A stretch of DNA of 64,000 nucleotides, taken from Ectothiorhodospiraceae bacterium 2226 (lineage in GTDB: Bacteria > Pseudomonadota > Gammaproteobacteria > GCA-013348725). Shown one piece after another: positions 54,311 through 62,825 of the stretch (positions within the stretch are counted from its first letter, which is position 1; the number at the start of each line of letters is the position of its first letter). Below the pieces are notes generated by a model. It saw nothing but the letters and a program-made list of their open reading frames with translations, was not told the origin of the DNA and searched no databases. Position numbers and translations under genes: made by a program. The stretch covers positions 856,501 to 920,500 of the forward strand of contig CP054689.1 in the NCBI GenBank assembly GCA_013348725.1. Direction: 5' to 3'.

Positions 54311-55576
54311 CTAGAACCTATGCGCGCCGTGCGCCCCCAGGCTCACCTGGTACTGCAGGTACACCTGGTTGGCGTAGGTGGTCGCGTGGCCGCCGACGCC
54401 GTGGTCGTCGTCCGCCAGGCGGGCGCGGGCGAACTGCAGGCGCAGGCGTGAGAACTCGGTGGGCAGGAAGGTCACCATGGCGGTGGCGCGATGGCTGGCC
54501 TCCTCCGATACGCCGCCGATGCGGTTGGTGAAGCCCAGGCCTTCATAGCGCAGGCCGGCCTGCCAGCGCGGCGCGAAGCCGTAGACCGCTTGCGCGTAGA
54601 GGCCGTCCTGGCGATCGCTGCGCCGCTCGTCGTTCAATACGGCGCCGCCGTTGGCCACGTTGAGGTAGTCGTAGCGCCGCTCGCGCAGCATATATTCCGC
54701 CTGCACCAACCAGTCGCCCCGGCCGTGCGGGCGGCCGGCGTCGTACTTGTAGACCCAGTCCGTGCCCGCAAACCAAGCGCGGCCATCCCAGTCCTCCATG
54801 CGGCCGGACGTGTGCTCCGTGTGCGCGTCGATGTCCTGATAGCCACCGAACACACCGACTTGCAGTGCATGATCAAAACCGAGATCCGGTGCGATCTTGG
54901 CGAACGCTGTCACGAGACTTGGTCCGCTATCATTTTCACCTGCCTCGCCGCGCAGACCCTCCCCCTGGCCCTGCAGCAGTTCCACCCCCAGGCGCGTGTA
55001 CATCGGCGTCTGCGGCAGCCACGTGAGCTGCACGCCATTCTCCTGCAGGCCGTGATCCCCGAACAGCATCTCGTAGGGCAGCGGGCGGTCCACGAACTGC
55101 CAGCTGTGCGGGTGCTGCTCGTTGATGTAGCCGATGCCGCTCAAGAAGCGGCCGGCTTTGAGCTGCAAGCCGGCCGGGAGGCGGCGGGTGCGCAGGTAGG
55201 CCTCTTCGACCTCGGCGCTACTGGAGGTCAAGGCGAAGGTGGCGAGGGCATCGAAGTAGGCATCCACGCTGCCGCTGAGCGTGAGTTCCGTCTCGCGCAG
55301 ATTGAAACCGCGCCCGAACTCGCCATGGGCGTGCTCGTCGCCATCGTCGTGCGCGTCGAAACCGGCCATGCCCTCCACGCCATCACCGCCGCGGTTGTCG
55401 TAGTAGTAGACGCCGTCGAGGATCACGGAAATGGCCGGGTTGAAATCGGTACCGCTGGTGATGCGGTCCGCGCTGCCGAGCGCGGGCAGCGCCGGCTGCT
55501 GCTCGGCAGCAGTGGAAGAAACGGTGTACAGGGCGGCCGCCAACGCGCCGCCCGCCAGGGAGGAAATACGCACCAT
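54311..55576 (-). CDS. Zur-locus outer-membrane porin-like protein, His/Asp-rich loop
   Basis: 421 aa. Signal peptide MVRISSLAGGALAAALYTVSSTAA, then a beta-rich porin-like body (NLRETELTLSGSVDAYFDALATFAL, LQLKAGRFLSGIGYINEQHPHSWQFVDRP). An early loop is rich in metal-binding residues (FDAHDDGDEHAHGEFG), and others carry HTEH and DDDHGVGGH. Ends in YLQYQVSLGAHGAHRF, so the final Phe barrel signal is present. With a zinc ABC operon and Zur box it probably passes zinc across the outer membrane; it lacks a TonB-receptor plug. GTG at 55579 is an alternative start. Confidence 0.85.
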   Translation of the reverse strand: MVRISSLAGGALAAALYTVSSTAAEQQPALPALGSADRITSGTDFNPAISVILDGVYYYDNRGGDGVEGMAGFDAHDDGDEHAHGEFGRGFNLRETELTLSGSVDAYFDALATFALTSSSAEVEEAYLRTRRLPAGLQLKAGRFLSGIGYINEQHPHSWQFVDRPLPYEMLFGDHGLQENGVQLTWLPQTPMYTRLGVELLQGQGEGLRGEAGENDSGPSLVTAFAKIAPDLGFDHALQVGVFGGYQDIDAHTEHTSGRMEDWDGRAWFAGTDWVYKYDAGRPHGRGDWLVQAEYMLRERRYDYLNVANGGAVLNDERRSDRQDGLYAQAVYGFAPRWQAGLRYEGLGFTNRIGGVSEEASHRATAMVTFLPTEFSRLRLQFARARLADDDHGVGGHATTYANQVYLQYQVSLGAHGAHRF

Positions 55577-55641
55577 CACGCGAAACTCCTGAGAAAACCA
55601 GTCGAGCGCGCCGCGCGGAGGCGCGGCGCCGATTCAATCGA

Positions 55642-55971
55642 TCAGGCGAGCGAGTTGGTGGGTGGAGCCCGTAACGGCGGGCGCAGCAACAGGCGGGGGG
55701 CGGCCGAATCCGCGCTGCGCCGGGTGGGAAGAAGATGCACCGCGCGCGCGCCGACATCCAGGCGCGGCGGCGCGGCGGCCAGCGGGGGCTGAACCACCAC
55801 GTGGTAGGCCACGCATTCGGCGTCGACGGCATGCGCGTGCTCGAGGTCGTGACCTATGAGGGCGGCGCTCTGCCCCGCAAGCAGCGTCGCCAAGGCCAGC
55901 CACAGCCACGCGCGCGGCACACGCGCCCAGCGCGTGAGACGTGTTCCGGCAATGGGGCGGCGTGGGCGCAT
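55642..55971 (-). CDS. Small zinc-chaperone-like protein, first gene of the Zur operon
   Basis: 109 aa. A basic N-terminus and a hydrophobic segment (AWLWLALATLLAGQSAALIG) are followed by a short His/Cys motif HDLEHAHAVDAECVAYH and a Pro/Arg-rich tail. This matches the layout of small proteins annotated as zinc-uptake zinc chaperones (DUF2946-like), recognised by pattern only. It lies 31 bp downstream of a Zur box and 65 bp upstream of the porin gene. The start at MRPRRPIAG avoids running into the operator. Confidence 0.68.
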   Translation of the reverse strand: MRPRRPIAGTRLTRWARVPRAWLWLALATLLAGQSAALIGHDLEHAHAVDAECVAYHVVVQPPLAAAPPRLDVGARAVHLLPTRRSADSAAPRLLLRPPLRAPPTNSLA

Positions 55972-55996
55972 CACGGGTTTCCGTTGGACAAGAAGC

Positions 55997-56019
55997 TTGA
56001 TGTTATAACATAACAATTC
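55997..56019. promoter_or_regulatory. Zur box heading the second zinc operon
   Basis: Core GTTATAACATAAC at 56002-56014 differs by two bases from the core at 44029-44041 and keeps the GTTATA-N-ATAAC symmetry. It lies directly upstream of the zinc-chaperone-like gene on the minus strand, so the five genes down to the permease are probably repressed by Zur when zinc is plentiful. Confidence 0.85.
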
Positions 56020-56057
56020 GGGTCAACAAGCAGACGCGAGGCCTCGCATGAACCGGG

Positions 56058-56300
56058 TCAGACGAGCTCGACGGTCTGACCGGCCAGGCGCACCCGCCCG
56101 TAGCATGGCACGCGGGCGGCCAGGCAGCCCGCCCCCTCCATGACCAACTCGTCGAAGTACACCGCCACCAGCGCGCCGTCCCCCTCGCGCGCCAGGACCT
56201 CGAAGCGCAGCGTGTCGGCGTCCACCCAGCCATTCTGGGTCGTAAGCCCCGCAAGCACGGGACTCTCGCGCAGCAGCGCCTCGATGCGCGCGTCGTCCAT
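56058..56300 (-). CDS. Small conserved hypothetical protein
   Basis: 80 aa. MDDARIEALLRESPVLAGLTTQNGWVDADTLRFEV, then YFDELVMEGAGCLAARVPCYGRVRL. Two cysteines lie nine residues apart (GC...PC). It is soluble, without a signal peptide. GGAGGAGGG precedes the ATG; an in-frame TTG two codons upstream overlaps the SMR stop. It is probably cotranscribed with the SMR gene. Not recognised as a named family. Confidence 0.65.
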   Translation of the reverse strand: MDDARIEALLRESPVLAGLTTQNGWVDADTLRFEVLAREGDGALVAVYFDELVMEGAGCLAARVPCYGRVRLAGQTVELV

Positions 56301-56302
56301 AC

Positions 56303-56626
56303 TCAATGCCCTCCTCCGGAGAGATTCAGCCCCACCACTCCTGCAATGATCATCGCGATAGAGGCCGCTTTCAACGGCGTGAGCGGCTCCTGGAAGGCGA
56401 TGATGCCGATGCTGGCGATCAGCGCCGTGCCCAGTCCGGCCCAGATGGCGTAGGCGATACTGAGGTCGATGCGCTTGAGCGCCAGCGCAAGGGCGACGAA
56501 GCTCAAGGCGTAAAACACGAACATCAGCACCGAGGGCAACAGCTTGGTGAGCCCGTAGGAGAGCTTCAGAAACGTGGTGCCGGTGACCTCCAGCACGATG
56601 GACACGAACAGAAACAGCCAGCTCAT
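56303..56626 (-). CDS. Small multidrug resistance (SMR) efflux protein
   Basis: 107 aa, four membrane helices. The essential Glu of SMR pumps is present near residue 13 (IVLEVTGTTFLKLSYG), along with AYAIWAGLGTALIASIG. Dimeric SMR proteins exchange protons for cationic drugs or guanidinium. The sequence is of the EmrE/QacE type rather than the SugE/Gdx type by the AYAIWAG motif, but substrate range cannot be read directly. Confidence 0.92.
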   Translation of the reverse strand: MSWLFLFVSIVLEVTGTTFLKLSYGLTKLLPSVLMFVFYALSFVALALALKRIDLSIAYAIWAGLGTALIASIGIIAFQEPLTPLKAASIAMIIAGVVGLNLSGGGH

Positions 56627-56666
56627 GGGGTTCCTCGAATGGGTGTGGGCGGCCGCGGCAGCGGCG

Positions 56667-57650
56667 TCAGGCTACGCGGTTGCGCGCTTGGCCGCGCCGC
56701 CACGCGACGATGTTGCGGGCGACGTCGTCCAGCAGGCGCTGACGCGAGGCGCGACTGGCCCACGCGGTATGCGGGGTCACGATCAGGTTAGGGATGTCGG
56801 CCGCGAGCAGCGGATTGCCCGCGCGCGGCGGCTCACTGCTGAGGGTGTCCACCCCCGCACCGCCCAGCCGTCCCGCGCGCAGCGCATCGGCCAGTGCCGC
56901 CTCGTCCACGATGCCGCCGCGCGCGGTGTTGATGAGCAGCGCGTGCGGGCGCATGCGCGCGAGTTGCGCCGCGCCGATCAGGCCGCGCGTGCGCGGCGTG
57001 AGCGGGCAGTGCAGGCTGAGTACGTCGACGTCGGCGAGCAGTTCGTCCAGCGGCACCCGCCCCGCCTGGGCGGCCCCCTCGAGCGACTGCGCCACCCGCA
57101 CCCGCATGCCGAAGGCCTCGGCCGCGTGCGCCACCGCGCGGCCGAGCTCGCCGTAACCGACGATGCCGAGCGTCCGCCCGGCCAGTTCCTGCACCGGGTA
57201 GTCCAACAGCGCGAAGTGCGCCGCGCGCGCCCAGGCCCCGGCGCGCACCGCCGCGCGGTAGTCGATCAGCCGCGTGGCGAGGGCGAACATCAGGGCAAAC
57301 ACATGCTGGACCACCGAGGGCGTGGCATAGGCGCGCACGTTGCTGACCGCGATGCCGCGCGCACGCGCGGCGTCGAGGTCCACGTTGTTGGTGCCGGTCG
57401 CCGCCACGCACACCAGGCGCAGGCGCGGTGCCGCCGCCAAGGCCGCGCCGTCGAGTACCGTCTTATTGGTCACCACCACCTCGGCCGCGGCCAAACGCGC
57501 GGCCAGCGCGTCGGGCGCGGTGGCCGCGTGCAGATCCCACTGCGGCAGCGCGGCGCGCAGCGCGGCGAGATCGAGGTCGCCGGCATCCACGCTGCCGAGG
57601 TCCAGGAACACGCCGCGCTCGGCGGGCCCGGATGTCCCTTCTGTTACCAT
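56667..57650 (-). CDS. D-2-hydroxyacid dehydrogenase (glycerate dehydrogenase-like)
   Basis: 327 aa NAD-dependent enzyme. Rossmann motif LGIVGYGELGRAVA, the catalytic-Arg region INTARGGIVDEAAL, the Glu region VDTLSSEPPRAGNPLL and the catalytic His in VTPHTAWAS. It is closest in pattern to hydroxypyruvate/glycerate dehydrogenase (HprA); D-lactate or phosphoglycerate oxidation are alternatives. GGAGG lies 5 nt before the ATG. It is divergent from hemH. Confidence 0.9.
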   Translation of the reverse strand: MVTEGTSGPAERGVFLDLGSVDAGDLDLAALRAALPQWDLHAATAPDALAARLAAAEVVVTNKTVLDGAALAAAPRLRLVCVAATGTNNVDLDAARARGIAVSNVRAYATPSVVQHVFALMFALATRLIDYRAAVRAGAWARAAHFALLDYPVQELAGRTLGIVGYGELGRAVAHAAEAFGMRVRVAQSLEGAAQAGRVPLDELLADVDVLSLHCPLTPRTRGLIGAAQLARMRPHALLINTARGGIVDEAALADALRAGRLGGAGVDTLSSEPPRAGNPLLAADIPNLIVTPHTAWASRASRQRLLDDVARNIVAWRRGQARNRVA

Positions 57651-57688
57651 ACGAGCCTCCAGCCTTGAATCCGGCCACAGGATAACCC

Positions 57689-58789
57689 ATGCCTCGCTAC
57701 CAGGGAGAAGCGCAGTACGCGCACGACAGCCCCAGCACGCTCGGCGTGCTGCTGGTCAACCTGGGTACGCCGGACGCCCCCACGCCCACCGCCTTGCGCC
57801 GGTATCTGCGCGAGTTCTTGAGCGATCCGCGCGTAGTGGAGGCCCCCCGCTGGCTGTGGTGGTTGGCGCTGCATGGGGTGATTCTGCGCATCCGCCCGCC
57901 ACGCGCGGCCAAGGCCTACCAAAGCGTCTGGACACCGGAGGGCTCGCCGCTGCTGGCCATCTCGCAGCGCCAGAGCGAGGCACTGCAACTGGAACTGGAG
58001 CGGCGCCTGCCGGGCGGGACGCGGGTCGCGCTCGCCATGCGCTACGGCAACCCGAGCGTGCGCGCCGGACTGGAGGCGCTGCGCGCGGCCGGCGCCCGCC
58101 GGGTGCTGGTGTTCCCGCTGTACCCACAGTATTCGGCCACCACCACCGCCTCGGTGTTCGATGCGGTGAGCGAGGTGCTGCGCGGCTGGCGCTGGCTGCC
58201 GGAGCTGCGCTTCATCAACCACTATCACGACGACCCGGGCTACATCGCGGCGCTGGCCGACAGCGTGCGCGCCTACTGGGCACAGCACGGGCGCCCGGAC
58301 CACTTGCTGATGTCGTTCCACGGCATCCCGCGGCGCTACCTGCTGGCAGGCGACCCCTACCACTGCGAGTGCCACAAGACCGGCCGCCTGCTGGCCGAGG
58401 CGCTCGCCCTGGACCCACAGGCATGGACGCTGACCTTCCAGTCGCGCTTCGGCCGCGAGGAATGGCTCAAGCCCTACACCGACCACACGCTGAAGGCGCT
58501 GGCCGAGCGCGGGGTCGGGCGCGTCGACGTGGTCTGTCCGGGCTTTTCGGCCGACTGCCTGGAGACCCTGGAGGAGATCGAGGAGCAGAATCGGGAGGTG
58601 TTTCTGCACGCCGGCGGGCAGAGCTACCACTACATCCCCGCGCTGAACGACAGCGCGGCGCATATCGCGGCGCTGGCTGACCTGGTACAGCACCACGCCC
58701 AAGGATGGGCGGCCCCACCCGCCGAGGCGCAGCGCCCCGCCCGAGAGGCGGCACGCGCGCGGGCGCTGGCGCTGGGTGCCGAGCGCTAG
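57689..58789 (+). CDS. hemH: Ferrochelatase
   Basis: 366 aa. It inserts Fe2+ into protoporphyrin IX, the last step of haem synthesis. Active-site His in LLMSFHGIPRRYL, the Glu region CPGFSADCLETLEEI, GVLLVNLGTPDAPT near the N-terminus and QSRFGREEWLKPYT. The C-terminal tail after LVQHHAQGW is Ala/Arg-rich and low-complexity. AGGA lies 7 nt before the ATG. Confidence 0.97.
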   Translation: MPRYQGEAQYAHDSPSTLGVLLVNLGTPDAPTPTALRRYLREFLSDPRVVEAPRWLWWLALHGVILRIRPPRAAKAYQSVWTPEGSPLLAISQRQSEALQLELERRLPGGTRVALAMRYGNPSVRAGLEALRAAGARRVLVFPLYPQYSATTTASVFDAVSEVLRGWRWLPELRFINHYHDDPGYIAALADSVRAYWAQHGRPDHLLMSFHGIPRRYLLAGDPYHCECHKTGRLLAEALALDPQAWTLTFQSRFGREEWLKPYTDHTLKALAERGVGRVDVVCPGFSADCLETLEEIEEQNREVFLHAGGQSYHYIPALNDSAAHIAALADLVQHHAQGWAAPPAEAQRPAREAARARALALGAER

Positions 58790-59752
58790 GTGCGCGAATC
58801 ACCGCGCCTGCGGCTCGGCATCAGCAGCTGCCTGCTGGGCGAGGCGGTGCGCTTCGATGCCAATCACAAGCACGACGCCTACCTGACCGGTACCCTGGGG
58901 CAGTTTTTCGACTTCGTGGGCGTATGCCCCGAGGTCGCGATCGGCCTCGGTGTACCACGTCCCCCCATACGCCTGGTGGGCGATCCCGACGCGCCGCGTG
59001 CCGTCGGCGTGCGCGATCCGAACCTCGATGTGAGCGGTCCGCTCACCGCCTACGGCGCGGAGACCGCGGCCCGCCTGCCCGACCTGGCGGGCTACATCTT
59101 CAAGAGCAAGTCGCCGAGCTGCGGGGTGTTCCGCGTGAAGGTCTACCCCGAGGGCGGCGGTCCGGGCCGCACGGGGCGTGGGCTGTATGCCCGCACCTTC
59201 ATGCACGCCCAGCCCCTGCTGCCAGTCGAGGAGGAGGGTCGGCTCGGCGATCCCGACTTGCGTGACAACTTCCTCGAGCGCGTGTTCACCTACGCCCGCT
59301 GGTGCGAACTCATGGCCGAGGGGCTCAGCGCGGCCGCTCTGGTGCGGTTCCACGCGCACCACAAGCTCAGCCTGATGGCGCACGACCCGCGTGCGCCTGC
59401 CCAGCTCGGGCGCCTGGTGGCGGCCGGCCCGCGCGGCCACGGCGGCGATCTGGCGGCCCTGGCCCAGGCCTACATCCAGCTTCTCATGCCCACGCTGCAG
59501 AAGCCGGCCACCATCAAGCGCCACGCCAACGTGCTGCAACACTTGGCCGGCTACCTCAAGCGGGACCTCGACGCCGAGGACCGCGCGGAGCTGGCCGAGC
59601 TGATCGACGCCTACCGGCGCGGCGAGGTACCGCGCGCGGCGCCGCTGGCCCTGTTGCGCCACCACTTCCGGCGCCACCCCGACCCCTACATCGGGACGCA
59701 GGCCTACCTCTATCCGCCCACCCGCGCCGAGCGTCTGCTACGCGGGATCTGA
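58790..59752 (+). CDS. DUF523 (TudS-like) - DUF1722 fusion protein
   Basis: 320 aa. The N-terminal half (to about residue 150) is DUF523: GISSCLLGEAVRFDANHKHD, GVCPEVAIGLGVPRPPIRL and FKSKSPSCGVFRVK, with three conserved Cys that in TudS hold a [4Fe-4S] cluster for thiouracil desulfuration. The C-terminal half is DUF1722 (FHAHHKLSLMAHDP, YIQLLMPTLQKPATIKRHANVLQHLAGYLK). The GTG start follows the hemH stop with no gap, so expression is probably coupled. The reaction is known only for DUF523 relatives; the role of DUF1722 is not known. Confidence 0.9.
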   Translation: MRESPRLRLGISSCLLGEAVRFDANHKHDAYLTGTLGQFFDFVGVCPEVAIGLGVPRPPIRLVGDPDAPRAVGVRDPNLDVSGPLTAYGAETAARLPDLAGYIFKSKSPSCGVFRVKVYPEGGGPGRTGRGLYARTFMHAQPLLPVEEEGRLGDPDLRDNFLERVFTYARWCELMAEGLSAAALVRFHAHHKLSLMAHDPRAPAQLGRLVAAGPRGHGGDLAALAQAYIQLLMPTLQKPATIKRHANVLQHLAGYLKRDLDAEDRAELAELIDAYRRGEVPRAAPLALLRHHFRRHPDPYIGTQAYLYPPTRAERLLRGI

Positions 59753-59883
59753 GTCCTGGCCGCTAAGCCGTGGCGCTTTGGGCCCGGACCGCAATTCAGC
59801 ATCCTGTCGGCTGCGCGGCAGCCGGGACATGGCGCTGCATTAAACGCGCCTACGGATGAGCACGTGCAACTCTGCCTCGAGAC

Positions 59884-59917
59884 AAAAAAAAGGGCCGGCG
59901 AACCGGCCCCCTTTTTT
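59884..59917. terminator. Bidirectional intrinsic terminator
   Basis: GGGCCGG-CGAA-CCGGCCC stem-loop with an A-run before and a T-run after it, so it serves both the upstream plus-strand gene and the soxB transcript on the minus strand, between convergent stops. Confidence 0.95.
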
Positions 59918-59934
59918 CTTCCCGTCGGTCGAAC

Positions 59935-61716
59935 TTACGAAAGCACTTCGCCCTCGTAGTCCGCCAGACCCGGGTTGCCCTGCACGTTCTTCAGCTTGGG
60001 CACATTCATCTTCTTGATGGTGGCGACCTTCTGATCGCGCAGGTACTCGGCCACCACGTCCCACACCTGCGGACCGGGCGATTGCGAACCCACGGTCGCC
60101 CAGCCGGCCACCTTGTAGTTCTTGTTCGCCTCGACAGGGGTGCCGTCGTCCAGGCGCATCTCGCTGACGCGGTTGCCGATGGAGGCGGTGGGATCGAACA
60201 CGAAGTCCATGCCGCCCACGCGCACCATGTCGCCGCCCTGCTGCAGGTAGGGGTCGGGGTGGAACAGGTTGTCGCCCACATCCTCGAGGATCAGCTTGAT
60301 CATCTCGCCGGTCATCTCCTGCACGTAGGTCTCGGAGTAGGTGGTGCAGGTCTGATCCAGCACGTGCTCCATGGTGATGGCCTGCCCCGGCAGCACCGTG
60401 GTGCCCCAGCGGAAGCCCGGTGACAGGGCGATCTGCGCGTCACCCACGATGCGCTGGGCGTCGCAGATGATCTGGTCGAAGGTGCCGTTGAAGTTGCCGC
60501 GGCGGTACAGCAGCGTGTCGGCCACCGCCAGTTCCTCGGTGAGCTTTTCGAGGTAGGGCGCCCGCACCTTCTCGATGTACGCGCTCATCTCGCGGTCGGG
60601 TTCGATCAGGTTGGAGAAGATCGGCACCAGACGGTACTGGAAGTCGCGCACCTTACCGTCCTTCACGTCCAGGTCCAGTACCCCGAGGAACTTGCCATTG
60701 GAACCGGCGTTGGTCACCAGGGTCTTGCCGCCGCGGTTCTCGACGACGCTCGGCGCCGGCATGCCGTCGTGGGTGTGACCGCCCATGATGGCATCGATGC
60801 CGGTGACCACGGAGGCCATCTTGAGGTCCACGTCCATGCCGTTGTGCGAGATCACGATGACCGCGTCGGGCTTCTCGTTCTCGCGCACCTGGTCGACCAT
60901 GGCCTGCATGTCCGCGTCGCGGATACCGAAGGTCCAGTCGGGGATGAAGCGCTGCGGGTTGGCGATGGGGGTGTAGGGGAAGGCCTGGCCGATCACCGCG
61001 ATGCGGGCACCGCCCACTTCTTTGATGGTGTAGGGCTTGAAGGCGTGGCCGGTCATCTCGTCGTAGGCCTCGGCCCCGTCGAACATGGCCTCGTCGCGCA
61101 CACGCACGTTCTGCGCCACGAACTCGCCGTTGAAGTCCTTGATGTTGTCCAGCACCTCGTGGTCACGGTAGGTGAACTCCCAGTGACCGGTCATCACGTC
61201 GACGCCCAGCAGGTTGGTGGCCTCCACCATGTCCTTGCCGCGTGTCCAGAAGGCGGTGCCGGAGCCCTGCCAGGTGTCGCCGCCGTCCAGGAACAGCGTG
61301 TTGCCGTCGCCGCGCTCGGCGCGGATGCGCTTGACCAGCGTGGAGAGGTGCGCGAACCCGCCCACCTTGCCATATTTCTCCGCGGCCTCGGCGAAGTTCA
61401 GGTAGGTGAAGGCATGGGCCTCGATGGAGTTCGGCTGAATGCCGTAGTACTCGAGCAGGCGCTGTCCGACGATATGCGGCGGCCGGCCGTGCATCTCGCC
61501 GAGGCCAAGGTTGACGCTCGGCTCGCGAAAATAGACGGGCAGGAGCTGCGCGTGGGTGTCGGTGGTATGCAGGATGGTGACATTACCGAACTTGGGCAGC
61601 TCGTACAGGTCGCTAGGCGCGTTCTTAGACGCGCTCCCGCTGTTACATCCGGGCAGCAGGCCCGCGGCGCCCGCGATGCCCATCAGCTGGATGAACTGGC
61701 GACGATTCATCGACAT
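59935..61716 (-). CDS. soxB: SoxB thiosulfohydrolase
   Basis: 593 aa. SoxB hydrolyses the sulfone group from thiosulfate bound to SoxY, in the periplasmic Sox pathway. 5'-nucleotidase-fold metal motifs: LHTTDTHAQLLP, LDGGDTWQGSGTAFW, TGHWEFTY (the SoxB form of GNHE), VISHNGMDVD and GGHTHDGMPAP. The N-terminus has a twin-arginine-type start NRRQFIQLMGIAGAAG followed by LLPGC, so it may be a Tat-exported lipoprotein. GGAG lies 7 nt before the ATG. No other sox gene is seen in the window. Confidence 0.96.
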   Translation of the reverse strand: MSMNRRQFIQLMGIAGAAGLLPGCNSGSASKNAPSDLYELPKFGNVTILHTTDTHAQLLPVYFREPSVNLGLGEMHGRPPHIVGQRLLEYYGIQPNSIEAHAFTYLNFAEAAEKYGKVGGFAHLSTLVKRIRAERGDGNTLFLDGGDTWQGSGTAFWTRGKDMVEATNLLGVDVMTGHWEFTYRDHEVLDNIKDFNGEFVAQNVRVRDEAMFDGAEAYDEMTGHAFKPYTIKEVGGARIAVIGQAFPYTPIANPQRFIPDWTFGIRDADMQAMVDQVRENEKPDAVIVISHNGMDVDLKMASVVTGIDAIMGGHTHDGMPAPSVVENRGGKTLVTNAGSNGKFLGVLDLDVKDGKVRDFQYRLVPIFSNLIEPDREMSAYIEKVRAPYLEKLTEELAVADTLLYRRGNFNGTFDQIICDAQRIVGDAQIALSPGFRWGTTVLPGQAITMEHVLDQTCTTYSETYVQEMTGEMIKLILEDVGDNLFHPDPYLQQGGDMVRVGGMDFVFDPTASIGNRVSEMRLDDGTPVEANKNYKVAGWATVGSQSPGPQVWDVVAEYLRDQKVATIKKMNVPKLKNVQGNPGLADYEGEVLS

Positions 61717-61849
61717 TGGAAGACTCCTCAGTGGTCTATGCTACTTATTTGCGAGCTAAGCTATCGCGCGTCGCGCGGCCCGCGAACCCGGCCGCCCGAG
61801 TGGGCCGCTTGCAGAACTAATGAGCGGCAATAGCGCCAAAATTTATCAC

Positions 61850-61869
61850 CTTTGCCTGAAGAGGCAAAG
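61850..61869. other. Hairpin in the soxB upstream region
   Basis: Perfect 8-bp stem CTTTGCCT / AGGCAAAG with loop GAAG, in the 294-bp space between the divergent soxB and pentapeptide-repeat genes. There is no adjoining T-run; it could be a leader structure or an operator. The rest of this gap shows no supported gene. Confidence 0.45.
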
Positions 61870-62010
61870 CTAAAGGCCTATGCGGCGCGCAAACGGCCCT
61901 CATAATGCGACCCGGCGCGCATCTTCGCAGTTCCCCGCCCTACTCATTCCAGGCTGCCCGCCCCGCGCGGTCCTGTTACCATACGGCGGTATCCGCGAGG
62001 ACGAGGATTT

Positions 62011-62805
62011 ATGCCCTTTTTTCTTAATGCAAGCCCTCGGCTGGGCGCCCCCACGCACACACAAACCACTGCCAAGTGCTTGGCTATGGCGGGCATTCTC
62101 TGGGCAGGTGCGGCGACGGCCGGATGCGACGACCCGCCGGGGCCGGCGGTGAATTGGACCGCCTGCGACAAGCGCGAGGCGCAACTGGCAGGGGCGGACC
62201 TGCGCAGCGCGGTGCTGGGGCGGGCCGACTTCAGCGGGGCGGACCTGCGCGGCGCGAACCTTACGGGGGCGGATCTGTCCTTTGCCAACCTCGCGGGGGC
62301 GCGGCTGGACGACGCCCAGCTCGCGCAGGTGCGCTTTCTGGGGGCCAACCTGAGCGACACGGTGTTTACCGGGGCGGACCTGATGGGCGCCCGCTTCGAA
62401 CGCACCACCTTGACGGGGGGGAGCCTCGCCGGTACCCGCCTACGTCAGGCCAACTTCTACCAGACCCGGGCCATCAACGCCGACCTGCGCGAGGCCGACC
62501 TCACCGGCGCCGACCTGCGCCAGGCGGTGCTGAACGGCGCACGGCTGAGCGGCGCCATTCTGCAGGAGGCGAACCTGATGCGTGCCGAGCTCGAACAGGC
62601 GGATCTGTCGGGCACCGATCTCACGCGCGCGCGGCTGGACAACGCACGTCTGGTCGGCGCAAACCTCAGCGGTGCCGACCTCACCCGTGCCCAGCTACCG
62701 GGCGCCAACGTCGACGATGTCATCCTGGACGGCGCGCGCCTGGACAACACCACCTGGGCCGACCGGCGCCGCTGCCGGCCCGGCTCTATCGGCGAGTGCC
62801 AATAG
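62011..62805 (+). CDS. Pentapeptide-repeat protein, probably exported lipoprotein
   Basis: 264 aa. From about residue 55 it consists of tandem A(D/N)LXX repeats (ADLRSAVLGRADFSGADLRG, ANLTGADLSFANLAGARL), predicting a right-handed quadrilateral beta-helix of about seven to eight coils. Before it lies a hydrophobic stretch ending WAGAATAGC, which could be a lipoprotein or Sec signal, though the 25 residues in front are long. GAGGACGAGGA precedes the ATG. It is divergent from soxB. Function unknown. Confidence 0.8.
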   Translation: MPFFLNASPRLGAPTHTQTTAKCLAMAGILWAGAATAGCDDPPGPAVNWTACDKREAQLAGADLRSAVLGRADFSGADLRGANLTGADLSFANLAGARLDDAQLAQVRFLGANLSDTVFTGADLMGARFERTTLTGGSLAGTRLRQANFYQTRAINADLREADLTGADLRQAVLNGARLSGAILQEANLMRAELEQADLSGTDLTRARLDNARLVGANLSGADLTRAQLPGANVDDVILDGARLDNTTWADRRRCRPGSIGECQ

Positions 62806-62825
62806 GAGCGGGCTCGCTCAACCGC

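Noticed and set aside
53854-54531. Open frames crossing the 54 kb repeats, products containing GNPGWIHPRF
   Set aside because: They repeat the same peptide because the DNA is duplicated and lie across hairpins; this is a known type of false gene call over REP-like elements.
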